DNA of 64,000 bases from Synaphobranchus kaupii (GCA_029718625.1 CM056383.1:63488849-63552848), one strand, 5' to 3'; shown: positions 23,641 through 37,354, counted from the first letter of the stretch. Made by a program: numbers and translations. Notes: a model not told the origin generated them from the sequence alone.

Positions 23641-24549
23641 CCATTGATAAATTGCCCTACCTTTTGTTGGTTATTGATGTACTACTACGACGGTGCAGTC
23701 TTGTTGTTGCTGTTGGTATTTAACGACTTTACTTTGTTCAGTTGCAGTGTTTCTTTGCGGTTCTTCATTGCGCTGTTGCAGACAGGCGAGTCCAATTCGC
23801 CGCTGACTCTCATGTGACCATCGCACAAAGGCACTCCTGCCTCCAGCACTGAATGGTACGACTGCAGAAAGGACGGAACCGTAATTATACAGGATCACAA
23901 AAGTGTAATCGTGTTTTACATGAGTAATATTAATAATTTATAACGCACTTTTCATTGTATGAAGAATCTCAAAGCGCCACAATCAGACATACAAGTTCCC
24001 TAATTGGGTTTGTATTGAAGGCATTTATTTATTTTATTCATCAGCTATTTATTGAGTATTAGGCCTACATGCTTTTTAAGTGTATATAGGGTAAAGCAAT
24101 ATATTGTCAATTGAAACCTATGAGAATTAATAACAAAAAACTCACAGTATTCATATGGAAGCATATCTGCGCCAAAATGCAAATCGGTGACCATTTGAAA
24201 ATGTTAATGCCAATCCATTTCATATTTAATTTAATTTTATTGCCCTCAATGACACAACCCTGCCATAATTTAAATTTAAATGTAAAAGCACATTTGCATT
24301 AGCAGTTTCTTGTAATCGCATGATCCCATGACAAAAAGGAAATTATAATTCAATTCGCAAGTTAACATTTCGTTTTCATGCTTTTGCGGCACAAGAGTGA
24401 TATAAATGAAATGCAATGGCATTGCATCCGTTTACATTATCATTTCCGTGTGGTCAATCAAATACCCTGCCAAAACTCTAAACTGAACATGCAAACTGTC
24501 AAACCTTCACATTAAGGCGGGGCCTCGAAGAAAGGGGCGTTACAGGGGC

Positions 24550-25045
24550 CTTAGTTAGGAGAAACAACCCTTAAAGTGATCCATCCATATCTACTGGATA
24601 TCTGGCAGCAGAGTGATGATTTCAGGCTAGTTTGATGCCTCAGACCCTTGATGACTTGTAGCCATTTAGTCAACCATCTGTTCCACACTATTCCCATGTA
24701 ATTTACAGCTTCATCTAGTCCCACCCCCCAATTCCCATAGAGATCCATTCAAATGCAGAGAGGTTATAGTATCCCTTGTAAGAGTACCTGAAAATAAGAT
24801 ATCAAGTTTTTTGATGTTTTTGGGTCACAGACATCAGGAAGTCATGGCATGCCAAAGGATGTAAGTTTATGTTAATTTGTCCAATTACTTTTGGTCCCAT
24901 AAAATGGGGGGACTATGTATAAAAATGGCTACAATTGCTACACGATTCATCCGATATGGAGCTGAAAATCTGCACTTTCACCTCATAGTCACTGTTCCAT
25001 TTCAAATCCAATGTGCTGGAGTACAGAGCCAAAACAACAAAAATT
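24550..25045. mobile_element. truncated copy of family F1
   Basis: It starts inside the central hairpin (GAGAAACAACCCTTAAAGTG). It continues through CAGACCCTTGATGACTTG, GGTTATAGTATCCCTTGTAA, CAGGAAGTCATGGCATGC and GAGTACAGAGCCAAAACAAC. The left half is missing. Confidence 0.7.
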
Positions 25046-25525
25046 GTGTTACAGCTCCGTTAGCTAGCTAGCTTGAAGGACTAAAAGCTAGAATTGCTTT
25101 ATGTAGTTAACCGTAGCGTAGTTTCTGACCTTGTCGGGCGGGCTTCTCAACTTAGCAAGCTAATGTTAGCTCATCTTCAGTGGCAGGCTGGCAGCACTGC
25201 CAACAATGTCCAGACGCGATGATGATATCTGATTGGTTGAGAACCACCTGTGCGTTGCAGTAATGGATATGTAGTCAGTGTAAGTGGACTACAAACAGAA
25301 CTACAATCATTAATCCATTACTTCAAAAAATAGAAATTGGAACATGCCATGTATGGTCTATATCCTTATACCACACAGGCTAATCCAGGAACGTTTTGGC
25401 TCATTCTATAAATCAGATTTCAAGAAATAGTCGATAGTCTCCAAAGCCCGTTCTGTCTGTCATAGGGAATTCCGAAACCAAACTCCGCCCACGTCTGGCA
25501 TACTCAATTGAGTACTCTATTGCCT
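25046..25525 (+). repeat. dispersed repeat R2, copy 1 (inverted partner at 39.3 kb)
   Basis: About 480 bp (TTGAAGGACTAAAAGCTAGA, GGTTGAGAACCACC, GACAGAACGGGCTTTGG-type text on either strand, AATAGTCGATAGTCTC) match the reverse complement of 39290-39745 with scattered differences. It ends near TTTAA. It is noncoding as far as I can see. Confidence 0.75.
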
Positions 25526-27070
25526 TTAATAACCGCATTTGCCTTTGTAAAATCCTACGTTTGTGCATCGTAGTTGCTCTTGGGTTTCCAATGCTTCCAA
25601 TTGGATTGCTTTCTTCATCACTGATGTTTATGTGTATGTAATTATTGCAAAATCACTTTGTTCCTTTTATTAAACAAAACCAGTTCATATACAAATTGGA
25701 AACTGATGTCCAGTGACATATTTTCAATACAGGATGTCCCCTAGCTTGCATGCAAAATTGACTTCCTGCATGGTCTGTCATAATTATATTGTGAGGGCTT
25801 AGTAAAAGCTGTCAATATCATAACACTACAACTAAAAGATTGTGACTCAGAATAGCATGATAGAATGTACATGTAATGTCTGTGTTGCATGATGGAATGG
25901 ATTCAGTGAGCAGGTTAAGGGTTAATGTGGGAATGGGGTTTTGCCAGGCCATCTCATTATATTTTCAGTATGGCAGTCTCATATTGAACTATACTTCCAC
26001 TTGAGAACACAAAAACCATACATAAGACCAGGGAACTAATGCAGCAGAATACAGACAAATAGGGCCATGGCTTAATGAGTCAGTCTGTTGAATGTATTCC
26101 AAGTGCACGCACATCCATATTGGGTGCATTGCGGTCTTCAAAACAAGACAAATGAATAACAAACACATTAAATTGCTAATTTAAATCACAACAATCACTA
26201 TTAAATTAGTTTAAAACATATATTTACTTTAAAATTGATATTTAAAATAATTTTAAAACAATTATTTAAAAGAAGATATAAACTGGCAAACAGCAATGGC
26301 AAACCATCCATGTGAAATTAGTTAATAAAGGATAACATTTGAAGAAAAAGACAGCGGTGCATTAAATGAGCACTTTTTTTTTAATGCAAGTTTTTTTCTG
26401 TCTTGAATGAGAACCATATGGATAGATGAAATGCATTGTAATCTCAACAAAAAATTCAAGGACATGAATCCTGGGCTGTTACAGTAAATAAATTATCAAT
26501 TTCTTTATCATTATACTGGTTCTGTTCATACAGTAGGGTATGGATATCATGTCTGGTTCTCTTTCTTTATACTCAAAAGCTGGGACATAAACTGATAAAT
26601 AACTGCAGAGGTCGAGCAAAAAATGTCATGGTAGCAGAAAAATGAAAAAAAAACTGACTAATTATGTAAAATTATTGACTTAAAACAGTGCTCTTGCTAT
26701 GCAGTGTGTGTGGGCACCCATGTGAATCTATGTTTTGGTGTGCGACTGCAGGCGCATGGGAATTTAGAAGAGGGCCAGAGGGTCCCCTGCAGCTGATTAA
26801 ACAGTCACATGCTCACCACACAACACAAATCACATGTTCCAAGAAAGGCTGTATCAGCTTATAGTACTCCACATGAAACTCAGTAGCCTAATTCATTTTA
26901 CATATGACTAAGCTACAAACGCACAGCAATTAACACAGAAATGTGGAAATAAATGTCAGTATTGATATTGTGGAAGCTGTTTCATAATATAATGAAGGAA
27001 ATAAAAGGATTACAAGCTATTTATGGCACACACAAACAGATGCGCACACACACACACACACATATGAATT

Positions 27071-27444
27071 GATCTCTATGGGAATTGGGGGGTGGGACTA
27101 GATTAAACTGAATTACACAAGAATAGTATGGAACCCATGGTTGGCTAAATGGCTGTAAGTGATCAAGGGTCTGAGGTATCAAACAAACCTCAAACCATCA
27201 CTCTGCCAGATATGCAGTAAATATGGATGGATCACTTTAAGGGTTTCTTCTCCTGACTTTTTTCCCCATAGAGTTCTATAGGAAAATGAGTCAGGAGAAA
27301 TAACCCTTGCAGTGATCCATCCACATCTCGTTTGATACCTTAGACCCTTGATGACTTACAGCCATTTCACCAGTCATGTGTTCCATACTGTACCAGCATA
27401 ATTTACAGCTGAATCTAGTCTCACCCCCCAATTCCCATAGAGAT
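27071..27444. mobile_element. 374-bp foldback inside a family F1 copy
   Basis: GATCTCTATGGGAATTGGGG on the left and CCCCAATTCCCATAGAGATC on the right bound two arms of about 185 bp. The arms mirror each other through GGATGGATCACTTTAAGG / CCTTGCAGTGATCCATCC to a centre near 27270. F1 text follows to about 27570. Confidence 0.8.
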
Positions 27445-27594
27445 CCATTCAAATGCAGAGGTTATAGTATCGCTTGTAACAGTACCTGAAAATAAGATAG
27501 TAAGTTTTGATGTTGATGTGTCATAGACTTCAGGAAGTAACAGCATGCAAAGGATATGCACCAAATATGAAATATGATACTTTAAAAATACATT

Positions 27595-27806
27595 AAAGCA
27601 AAGAGTATGAATACTTATGCACAAGAGAGATTTCAGATCTTTAATATATTTGCAAAAATTTCTAAAAACATGTTTTGACTTTGTCATTGTGGGTTATTGA
27701 GTGTAGATTGATGGGCAAAAATGGCAATTTTATCCATTTAAAATTAAATCTACAATACAATAAAGTGTGAAAAAAGTGAATGGGGTTGAATAATTTTGAG
27801 TGCAAC

Positions 27807-27808
<2 letters not shown>
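27595..27808. mobile_element. older Tc1-like 3' end fragment
   Basis: The text (GAATACTTATGC, then TTTGTCATTGTGGGTTATTG, then GAATGGGGTTGAATAATTTT before the TA tract) follows the 3' inverted repeat of common fish Tc1 elements. No matching left end or transposase is present. It lies directly upstream of the TA repeat into which the 27841 element inserted. Confidence 0.6.

Positions 27809-27840
<32 letters not shown>
27809..27840. repeat. (TA)n microsatellite
   Basis: About 32 bp of TA with one CA interruption, directly at the left edge of the Tc1-like transposon. Confidence 0.85.
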
Positions 27841-29474
27841 CAGTCAAGCCGGAAAGTCTGCACACCCCTTTCACCTTCTCCATGTTTTATTACGTTACAG
27901 ACATATTCTACAATACATTGAGTTCATTTTTGGTCTCAAAATTCTACACAAAATAGTCCACAATGACAAAGTGAAAACCGGTTTTTAGACATTTGTGCTA
28001 ATTTATTAAAAATCAAAATGTAAAATATCATATGTACACAAGTGTGCACACCCTTTGATATGACACCCAAAAGTGAGCTGAGGTGCATTTTGTTTCCACT
28101 GATACTGCTTGAGATGTTTCTACAACTTAATTGGAGTCCACCTGTGATAAATTCAATTGATTGGACATGATTGGGGATTGCCAACACCTGCCTATATAAG
28201 GTCCCACAGTTGAAAGTGCATGTCAGAGCAAACTCCAAGCCATGGGGTCAAAGGAATTATCTGCAGACCTCAGAAACAGGATTGTGTCAAGGCATAGATC
28301 TGGAGAAGGGTACGGAAAAATCTCTGCAGCTTTACAGGTCCCAAAGAGCACATTGGCCACCATCATTCGTAAATGGAAGAAGTTTGGAACCACCAAGAAT
28401 CTTCCTAGACCTGGCCGCCCGGCCAAACTGAGCAATCGGGGAAGACGGGCCTTGGCCAGGGAGGTGAGCAGGAACCTGAGGGTCACTCTGACAGAGCTCC
28501 AGCGTATCCTTGTGGAGATGGGAGAACCTTTCAGAAGATCAACCATCCAGGCAGCACTCCACCAATCAGGCCTTTATGGTAGAGTGGCCAGACGGAAGCC
28601 CCTCCTTAGTAAAAGGCACATCACAGCCCGCTTGGAGTTTACCAAAAGGCACCTAGAGGACTCTCAAACCATGAGAATCAAGATTCTCTGGTCTGATGAA
28701 ACCAAAATTTAACTTTTTGGCCTGAATACCAAGCGTCACGTCTGGAGGAAACCAGGCACCGCTCATCACCTGGCTAATACCATCCCTACAGTGAAGCATG
28801 GCGGTGGCAGCATCATGATGTGGGGATGTTTTTCAGCAGCAGGAACGGGGCGACTAGTCCTGATAGAGGGAAAGATGAATGCAGCTAAGTACACCGAGAT
28901 CCTTGAAGAAAACCTGCTCCAGAGCACTCTGGACCTCAGACTGGGGCGAAGGTTTACCTTCCAACATGACAACGACCCGAAGCACACAGCCAAGAGAACA
29001 AACTGGCTTCGGAGAAAGTCTGTGCATGTCCTTGAGTGGCCCAGCCAGAGCCCAGACCTGAATCCAATTGAACATCTGTGGAAAGAGCTGAAAATGGCTG
29101 TGTACCGACGCTCCCCATCCAACCTGACGGAGCTTGCAAGGATATGCCAAGAGGAATGGGCAAAAATGTCCAGAAACAAGTGTGCTAAGCTCGTAGCTTC
29201 TTTCCCAAGACGCCTTGAAGCTGTAATCGCTGCCAAAGGTGCAGCAACCAAGTATTAGGTTAAGGGTGTGTACAGATATGTAACCCCTAAATAACCTATT
29301 TTTGTCAGTAAAATAAAATTGCATATTTTCTAAAAACCTGTTTTCACTTTGTCATTATTGGCTATTGTGTGTAGATGTTTGAGGCAAAAAATGAACTCAA
29401 TCTATTGTATAAGTCTGTAACGTAATAAAACGTGGAGAAGGTGAAAGGGGTGTGCAGACTTTCCGGCTTGACTG
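27841..29474 (+). mobile_element. Tc1-like DNA transposon, nearly complete
   Basis: The element begins CAGTCAAGCCGGAAAGTCTG and ends with its reverse complement, with TA on both sides (27839-27840, 29475-29476). The inverted repeats extend for about 150 bp with imperfections, as in Sleeping Beauty-type fish elements. It carries one transposase frame at 28242-29258. It inserted at the edge of a (TA)n tract next to an older Tc1 fragment. Confidence 0.93.
28242..29258 (+). pseudogene. Tc1-like transposase, one internal stop codon
   Basis: The 338-codon frame covers the whole Tc1 transposase: an N-terminal paired-like helix-turn-helix region (MGSKELSADLRNRIVSRHRS), a GRPAKLS hinge, then the DDE catalytic domain with [30 protein letters not shown] and [15 protein letters not shown]. 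The only break seen is a TAA at 28710-28712 (codon 157), just after the first catalytic Asp. The rest of the frame is open, so it is recently dead or translated only as fragments. I count 33 residues between the second Asp and the Glu, one fewer than the usual 34. Confidence 0.92.
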
Positions 29475-29976
29475 TATGTATTTAAATCTAGTCTATTTTT
29501 AAATAGACTAGATTTAAATTTAACATTTCAGTTTTACACACAACCTTCCATTACTCATAGCCACCACAGCAGTTCAGGTTAACTTTATGGGTACTTGTTT
29601 TAGATTTGTTGCCAAATGTATTTTCAGGTATGATTAAGAATACATGAAAGCAAAGCATCCATTAAAAACAAACTTTTTTGTTTTAATACCGTATGAAAGC
29701 ATAAATTACAACACGTATGCATCGTTACAATGTTACTATATCAATATTGACAATGCAAATGAGTAATACTGTCAAAGGAAAACTTCCAGTTGAAACTAAT
29801 ATTCATATATTTCAAGTGTTCTAATGTAGCCAGTCACTGCGGTACACGTTTAAAATGTCTTATTTATGCATTACACTGTAACATATTAGTGACACATCAA
29901 AAAAATAAGAAATAAAGAAATCAACAAAAATGCTGTTTCCGCCGATAGTAAAGAGTAACTGAGAACCTGAGATGCC

Positions 29977-29982
29977 TTTATT
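29977..29982 (-). terminator. candidate egfl6 poly(A) signal AATAAA
   Basis: This is the first AATAAA on the minus strand that I found below the egfl6 stop; it would give a 3' UTR of about 450 nt. It lies before the Tc1-like element that ends at 29474. The use of the site is inferred from position only. Confidence 0.35.
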
Positions 29983-30427
29983 TGTTTAAGGCACTTTGAA
30001 ATTAAGGCTCCTCGTCATAATTAAAACACACTCTGGATTGTTAAGTGTTTACTTTGGTGGGTGCATTTATACAAACCAGAAACAAGACACTTGCCAAAGT
30101 ACACTTGTAAATCTCTAAAAATACAGACACAATTAAGCATCCTGTGAAAATGACTGAATGGCGCTTAACACTGCGTGATAAGTACAGATCTAGCTTAGAA
30201 CATGGTGCACATTTTCATTTTGACTAATGCTAGGCATTACCAAAATGATTCTGAACAATAACTCCGATACAGTACAGTGTGGATTTTGTTCCTTAGATAA
30301 GGATGACGTGTCTGTAAACATTTTCCTTCCCCCTGACTATCAAATCTTTCCGTGAAGCTAGAGACAATGGACAGCTGTATAAAAAAGTAAGACGTGCATT
30401 TTGCATGCCAATGAGGTTTGCAGCTGC

Positions 30428-30535
30428 TTAAAAGATGACAGATTTGTCATCTTGACAGGACCCAGAGGTTAGAACAACACTGTCCAGCCCGATTTCTCCT
30501 CCAACTCCCTTACCTCGTTCGGCCTCAAAAATGAT
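30428..30535 (-). CDS. egfl6: egfl6 exon 12: end of MAM domain and stop codon
   Basis: This 108-nt coding part follows a TCCATAG acceptor in phase 0. It encodes [20 protein letters not shown], then [15 protein letters not shown] and a TAA stop at 30428-30430. The [10 protein letters not shown] start and the final cysteine are the standard MAM end. Intron 11 (30536-31413) is filled by a copy of a TA-flanked inverted-repeat family. Confidence 0.94.
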   Translation of the reverse strand: MIFEAERGKGVGGEIGLDSVVLTSGSCQDDKSVIF

Positions 30536-33500
30536 CTATGGAAGAACAGAAACAGACGAGATTAAACACTATGCCTGACGTATAAAATCCAGACTAAGTT
30601 TTTTGTTTTTTTTTCCAACCCTATATCCATCATAATATAGCATTTACAGTGCAGTCCAACAGTATCTGTACTCTGGCACATTGGATTTGAAATAGAACAG
30701 TGAGGTTCAAATGCATGACGTTAAATTGCAGACTTCCCTCTTTAATTTGAGGCTGTTTACATCCATATTGCGTGAATCGTGTAGCAATTGTAGCCCTTTT
30801 CATCCATAGTCCCCCCCCTCCCCCATTTCAGGGAACCAAAAATAATTGGACAAATTAACATAAACATAAATAAATAATTAATATTTGGTTGCATATCCCT
30901 TGTATGCCATGACTTCTCTATGGAAAAATAAGTCCAGAGAAGAAATCCATCCACATACTGCATATCTGGAAGCAGAGTGATGGTTTGAGGCATTTGTTCC
31001 ATACTGTTACAGTGTAATTTATAGCTTAATCTAGTCCCCACCCTAGATATCCATTCAAATGCAGAGGGGTTATAGTATTGTTTCTAAGAGTACCTGAGAA
31101 TCAAGAGTCTTTTGATGTTGTTGGGTCAGAGACATCAGGAAATCATGGCACGCATAGGATATGCAACCACATATTAAATATGTTGACTTTATTTAATGTC
31201 AGTTCTGCATCATTAAATGTACTAAATAGCTCTTTGGTTCTTACTTGTTCTCCTCGTTCCTTAGGTTAGTTTAATCTGAAGTTAGCCGATTAAGGATTAT
31301 TTTCACGTCTGCTGAGCAGCGCTGTTCTTTTGAACACATAGATAGAAAATCTACAGGTACACGAACTTATGTGTGAATTATGTGTTGATGATGTGTGTTC
31401 GAGCGCTCTTTACCAGTTTGGGCGGCTCCTGTTCCCAGGCCACAGTGATGAGCTCTGTCTGCCAGTCCTGATTTTGGCTGCGGTCCTGCTCCCACACGGG
31501 GTAGCCGGTGTTGTCCAGCAGGACCCGCAGCATGCCCACTTGGCGTCCCACCAGACGGTAGTTGAAGGTGAGACAGAAGCCTCCCTTCTGGGCGCGGTCA
31601 CTGAGGAGGAGGTTGAGCCTGGCCAAGTCCTTCCTCCTTCCCAGAAGACCACTCACAGCCATGTGGTACTCTTTGCCTTTGGAGGAGAGGTGAGCATGAG
31701 ACAGGAGAGGAGGCGATCCCAAAAGCTCTCTTACAATTACGAGATAACATGGTTGTCGGAGTCATGCAAACCTCATATCTCCCAAAATGAAACTCTCAAG
31801 AACAGGAAGAAAGTTGCTTCTGTTTTCCAATAACCAACATAGCATTATGCGATTATGCAATGAGTTGTTTACTATGATACAGTGATTGCGTTTACGTGCA
31901 CACTAATATTTCGATGTTAACCCGAATATTCCGGCATTCCGATGATGTGTACATATGAGCTTTCAATATTCAACTCATGCACAGACACGGAACAAGGAAA
32001 CTTGATCAGTGTCATCTGTGAACCGACTTTCGGTTTACAGTGACTGTCCGGAGAACAGGAAAGGGAGAACCAAATGTGGCTGCAGGGGCTGACTGCATGG
32101 GCAGATTGAGAAAAGTCTACGTTTATTAATATGTTTGGGTAGGAGACCTAAGTTACAGTACTTCCATAGATCTTCACTAATATCAGTTGCATGAGACTCC
32201 CCATTGCTGCATCAGCTATTTGTTTATGCGCTTGATCCCTGGTGTAACAGCTCCCCCTACTGTACTCTACAACTTTCCTTGTTTTTAGCAGGAATCTATT
32301 TTTCTTTTCTTGGTAGGCTGTAATTTAAGGACCAGCTGGATCCTCCCCTGCTCTACTTCTGCCATTCGACAGGATTGCGCTGCCAACTTGCATAGCCTTG
32401 AACATGAATCTATATCAGGCCAACAGATTAGGGCACACAGTGAATATAGCGTGAGATCAAATTAACATGCATGCACAAACAGAAACGCGTAACAAAGGCT
32501 ACCGTTGTCATGGTAGGCTGCACTCCAGTCAAAGTCGTCGTCCCTGTCCTGCACCCATTCGCAAACTCCCTGGTCAAAGTTGCAGTCCATGATGAACTCT
32601 GAAAGACAGTCATACTTCAGAGGACAGTGTGTTCACATCCGATACATAATTTCTATTATTAATGCACCTGAGGGGGATATGAAAGCGTATGGTTTGTACA
32701 TACAAATAATTATAAATTGGACTTATTTTGGCAATTGATTCTTTGCCAGTTCTCCTATTGTTTACGTTGCAATTGAATATTTTTCGAAAGTCTAAAGGTT
32801 ATATATGAAGTTCTACTTATATTACTTGTTGAATTATATATGTTAAATAAGTAAAAAATAATTGTTGTGCCATGGAATCTTTGCGACTCTTTAAAATAGT
32901 TTTGCCTGACCAACAGGAAGTTTCTTGCCCTGGAATACTGCTCATAAAAAATTAAAAACACAACAAATCAATAAATATGCTCTGAAGAAAAGTTTTAACC
33001 TATGACAAAGATGAAAGCAATAAGAGTTTCCTTCTCTAGACAAAAACACATGTATCTGGTTGAAACCTCATCAGGAAAGCATTTGCAGCTAATACAGTAT
33101 GCAACATTTTCCACTGTAGGTCTGCAGGTCTGTACTCTTTCTTTATAGAGGGCCCTTGTACAGTGCCCTCATTTACCCTTTCCCATATGCACCTGGAAAA
33201 TCCCTGAGGGCTCTGTAGTACGTGATTTTTACACAGAGCTCATAGACCTGCCTTTTCCCAATAGTTTCAAACACAAATGTTTTTTTTATGGCTGAAAGCC
33301 TGTAAATGTTTCTCTGGAGAATAAAAAAAATTATGGTTGTGCTTCCAAATCATTTTCAAGATAAAGGAAGCTCTTTAACATGCCCCCTTCACTGTCTACC
33401 AGCCCAGGCTGCTTGTAGCTGTTCCAGCAGTGTACCTATTCCCAATACTGACCTTACCCCCACGGCTTCTGTACTTTTCCACCTGTTTTTTATCAATATC

Positions 33501-36500
33501 AATCAGCTGCTTTAGTTTGATAACTCATTTTTAATTAATGAGCCAAAAGACTGTAACCTTTTGGCAAATTTCACCTCTTGGCAACAGCATATCAAGTCAA
33601 CAGCATTACTCTAAAAAATATGGCCCACCCGAAAGAGCTAGTTGCTTTGTGTTCAACAACTGCAGTCGATCAAACCTAAAACTCTCTACCTCGAGCAAAC
33701 TAAACACAAAATCCCTTCATGGCAAAGGCTCTGGAAAAAGAGAAGTATCTTCAGTCTGGAAGCAGTAATCCTACTGCCAACCTCAATCAATCCTTGTGCA
33801 CCATCTCCCACTGGCAAATATAACACACTCTGCCTCGCACAATGCGATCCGTCCCAAAAAAGCTCCAGCAGTTCTCCAGCAATGTTAATTGCCCCAGGGT
33901 CTGGTATCAAATCTGGACTGCACCAATGCCAACTGTGGCAACTGGCCCTGCAGGGCGAAGCATAATTGGCTGTAGCGTCATGCAGAGAGAGAGGGGTTCA
34001 GTGGGCTGGGATGACCCCGTCTTATTGCTTACTAGCGGCCCTTGCTGGTCAAGCAGACACCCACAGTCTGTCAGCTCAAGCTGCACACAAAGTATCCTTC
34101 GCCAACTTCTGTCTGTACAAGCTGAATTTGTGGACTGAATGGAAAAGAATCAGCAGCTTGTGAGCACATATTGACTGTGTTCTCCCATATTGATAACAGA
34201 GGTTGTAGCACTGAGCGTGGTTGGTGAATAATTTTGAGCACACCATATTGGTAGAAGAAAAGAAAAAAACCATAAACAAATAAATAGTGACAAAAGAGAA
34301 GTTACATTACCATCTTGGCCAAGAGGTACAGGAACCTCCTTTACCTCTGTCCCTGGACCAAACACTGACTGGAACTCTCTAGGGACTGGTGAGGAAACAG
34401 GATAGTGCACTTAATCACAGCTTTAAAAAAGTTGCAAACTGCATAGAGGGACTTAGTGCTGATATACGATGAGATGATGGTTTCAGCTGCTTCATCTATG
34501 TAATTAAAGATGCCATAGTTGGCATATTTGTACTTGCTTATCTTCAACGCCCATCAGTGCTAAAGTGCCTGTTCTGTTTAATAAGGACTGAACTATTCCA
34601 TTGATTAATACAGCAAGTGGAAAGTATGACTTCCACAGGAATTTTGTATTATGAATCGGATTTCACTGAATACATTTTCACCAGGAAAAAAAAAAACCTG
34701 TGCTGAAAAAGTACTTTGTTATATCTGTTACATCTAAACATGTTTGTATGAATAGGACAACTATTTTAAATTACTTAAGACAATATGTTGAGCTGCATCA
34801 ATTAAAGCCATGTAAAACTGGCACACACCCTAGATAAAGGCCTTTCTTAAGAATGTAAAAATGAAGAGAAATGGCTGCTCATTCATCAAAGGTATAGATA
34901 CTGGGAGGAGAGACTTTCCACATGCAAAAACAGACAAGAGTTTTTCATCAGCGGGCATAGACTTGCCCGGCTGTTACTTTATCTTTCAACAGGATGGCTC
35001 ACAACCACAGAATCCTGTGGCTCGTGGTCTGCATCTTTTAAGTGGCCTCAGACAACCAGATGTACCCGTGAATGCTAATTGAACCTTCGAGAGAGGCGGA
35101 TGGGTGTTTGAGAGGAGATTTCAAGGCTGATGAAAGATCTAGCGTGAAGCAGGCATGTTTGCCCAACAGCTGTTCTCAGGGGACAATAATAAGAACCCTG
35201 AATCCTTGTGCCTCTCCACCTCCAGCCCGTCCCCTCCCTCCCCCCCCCCCCCCCCCCCAGCCCTCCTCCTCCTGAAGCAGAGGATGCTGGGAGTGTCGCG
35301 TCTGAACTCTGGGGACTCACGATAAGTCTGAGTGAAATTCCTCCTCTGAGCTGACGGATTTCTCCAGACCTGTCTCCTCTTGCTTCCTGAGCTCAGAGGA
35401 AACCTGAGCCCCCACTGTCAGGCTCGATCCGATAAAGATCAGAGCCCGCTGGTGAGAGAGAGGGAGCCCAGCGTGACCTGTTACTGTCTCAGAAAGACAC
35501 ACTTCCTATGCAGAACTGGGGACTAATCCAACTCCCCCTCACATCTGGCGGTATCATCGTCACAAGACCTGTCACAAGGGGTTTTGTTCTTTACGTGAGT
35601 CCAGGAGGGATAGAAGGGTATGTTGCCTTCCAAGTTTCCATGTTTCCTTTGGGATCTTTGTCATCCAACTGGAAACAGGGTTTATGTATACTGATGGGGG
35701 ACAAATTAAAGTAAAAAACCAACATAAAGTATCTTAATAAGGTGTTGGGCCACCACAAGCCGCCAGAACAGCTTGAATGCGCCTTGGCATAGATTCTAGT
35801 CTCTGGAACTCTACTGGAGGGATGGAATACCATTCTTCCAAAACACCATTCTTCCCTCATTTTGTGTTTTAATGATGGTGGTGGAGAGTGAATGTGGTGA
35901 CTGCGAAGGCCATAGCATATGATTCTCATCAAACCATTCAGTGAGCCCTCATGCCCTGTGGATCCCCCATTGTCATCCTGGAAGAGACCACTCCCATCAG
36001 GATAGAAATGTTCCATCATATGATAAAGGTGATCACTCAGAATAACTTTGTATTGATTTGCAGTGACCCTTCCCTCTAAGGGGACAAGTGGACCCAAACC
36101 ATGCCAGGAAAATGCCCCCCACATCTGCATTCATTATGCTTCTCCACTCATTTATTCAGGTTTCTCCTTTAGTTTGTCACCTGTCTGTATTTATATATGT
36201 ACACTGCCTGGCCAAAAAAAAAGTCGTACACTCTAATATTTAGTTGGACCGCCTTTAGCTTTGATTACGGCGCGCAATCATCGTGGCATTGTTTCGACAA
36301 CCTTATGCAATTTCACAACATTTATTTCGTCCAGAGTTGCATACGTTTTTGGCCGAGATCTTGTATTGACGACAGGAGAGTCGAACCACTCCGGGAAGTC
36401 TTCTCCAGCACATCCCAAAGACTTGCAATCGGGTTAAGGTCAGGACTCTGGTGGCCAATTCATGTGTGAAAATGATTCCTCATGCTCCCTGAACCACTCT

Positions 36501-36739
36501 TTCACAATTTGAGCCTGATGAATCTTGGCAATGTCATCCTGGAATATGCCCTTTAATGGGATAACCTGGTCATTCAGTACATTCAGGTACTCAGCTGACT
36601 TCATTTTGTTGCTGCATAACGTTGCTGAGCCTAGACCTGACCAATGAAGCAACCTCAGATCATAACACTGCCACCAAAGGCTTGTACAGTGGGCACTACG
36701 CATGACGGTTGCAACGGCAACTTTTTTTTTGGCCAGGCA

Positions 36740-36775
<36 letters not shown>

Positions 36776-37318
36776 TACTGTGCAAAAGTCTTAGGCACCC
36801 TAGATTTTTTATTTAAACGTTTTCTTAGATATTTTTTTTTTTTTTCTTCTGCATTAGTGTGTCAGTAGAAAAGAGGAAATAAAAAATTTCCAAACAATCA
36901 TTTTCCAAAATATTAATTGAACTATCTTCAGCGAAAAGAACAAGGAGTCCTGAACAGGTGGTATGGCCTCAACAGAGCCCTGATCTCAACATCATCGAGG
37001 CTGTCTGAGATTACCTGGAGAGACAGAAGCAAGTGAGACAGCCAAAGTCTGCAGAAGAACTGTGGCAAGTTCTCCAAGATGCTTGGAACAAACTACCAGC
37101 TGAGTTTCTTATTAAACTGCACAACAGTGTACCTAAGAATTGCAGCAGTTTTAAAGGCAGAGGGTGGTCACACCAAATATAGATTTTTTAAAAAGGTTTA
37201 CTGCTCTTTATAGTCAATTGTTTTACGTATATGTATTAACTTTTCATTTTGTTATTTTTGAAAGCATCTTCGCTTTACAGAATATTTTTTTACATGTACC
37301 TAAGACTTTTGCACAGTA

Positions 37319-37354
<36 letters not shown>

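Noticed and set aside
28766..29324. Long minus-strand frames across the Tc1-like element
   Set aside because: They are antisense to the transposase, which has all catalytic motifs on the plus strand.
31369..31833. 154-codon plus-strand frame over egfl6 exon 11
   Set aside because: Antisense shadow of the MAM exon.
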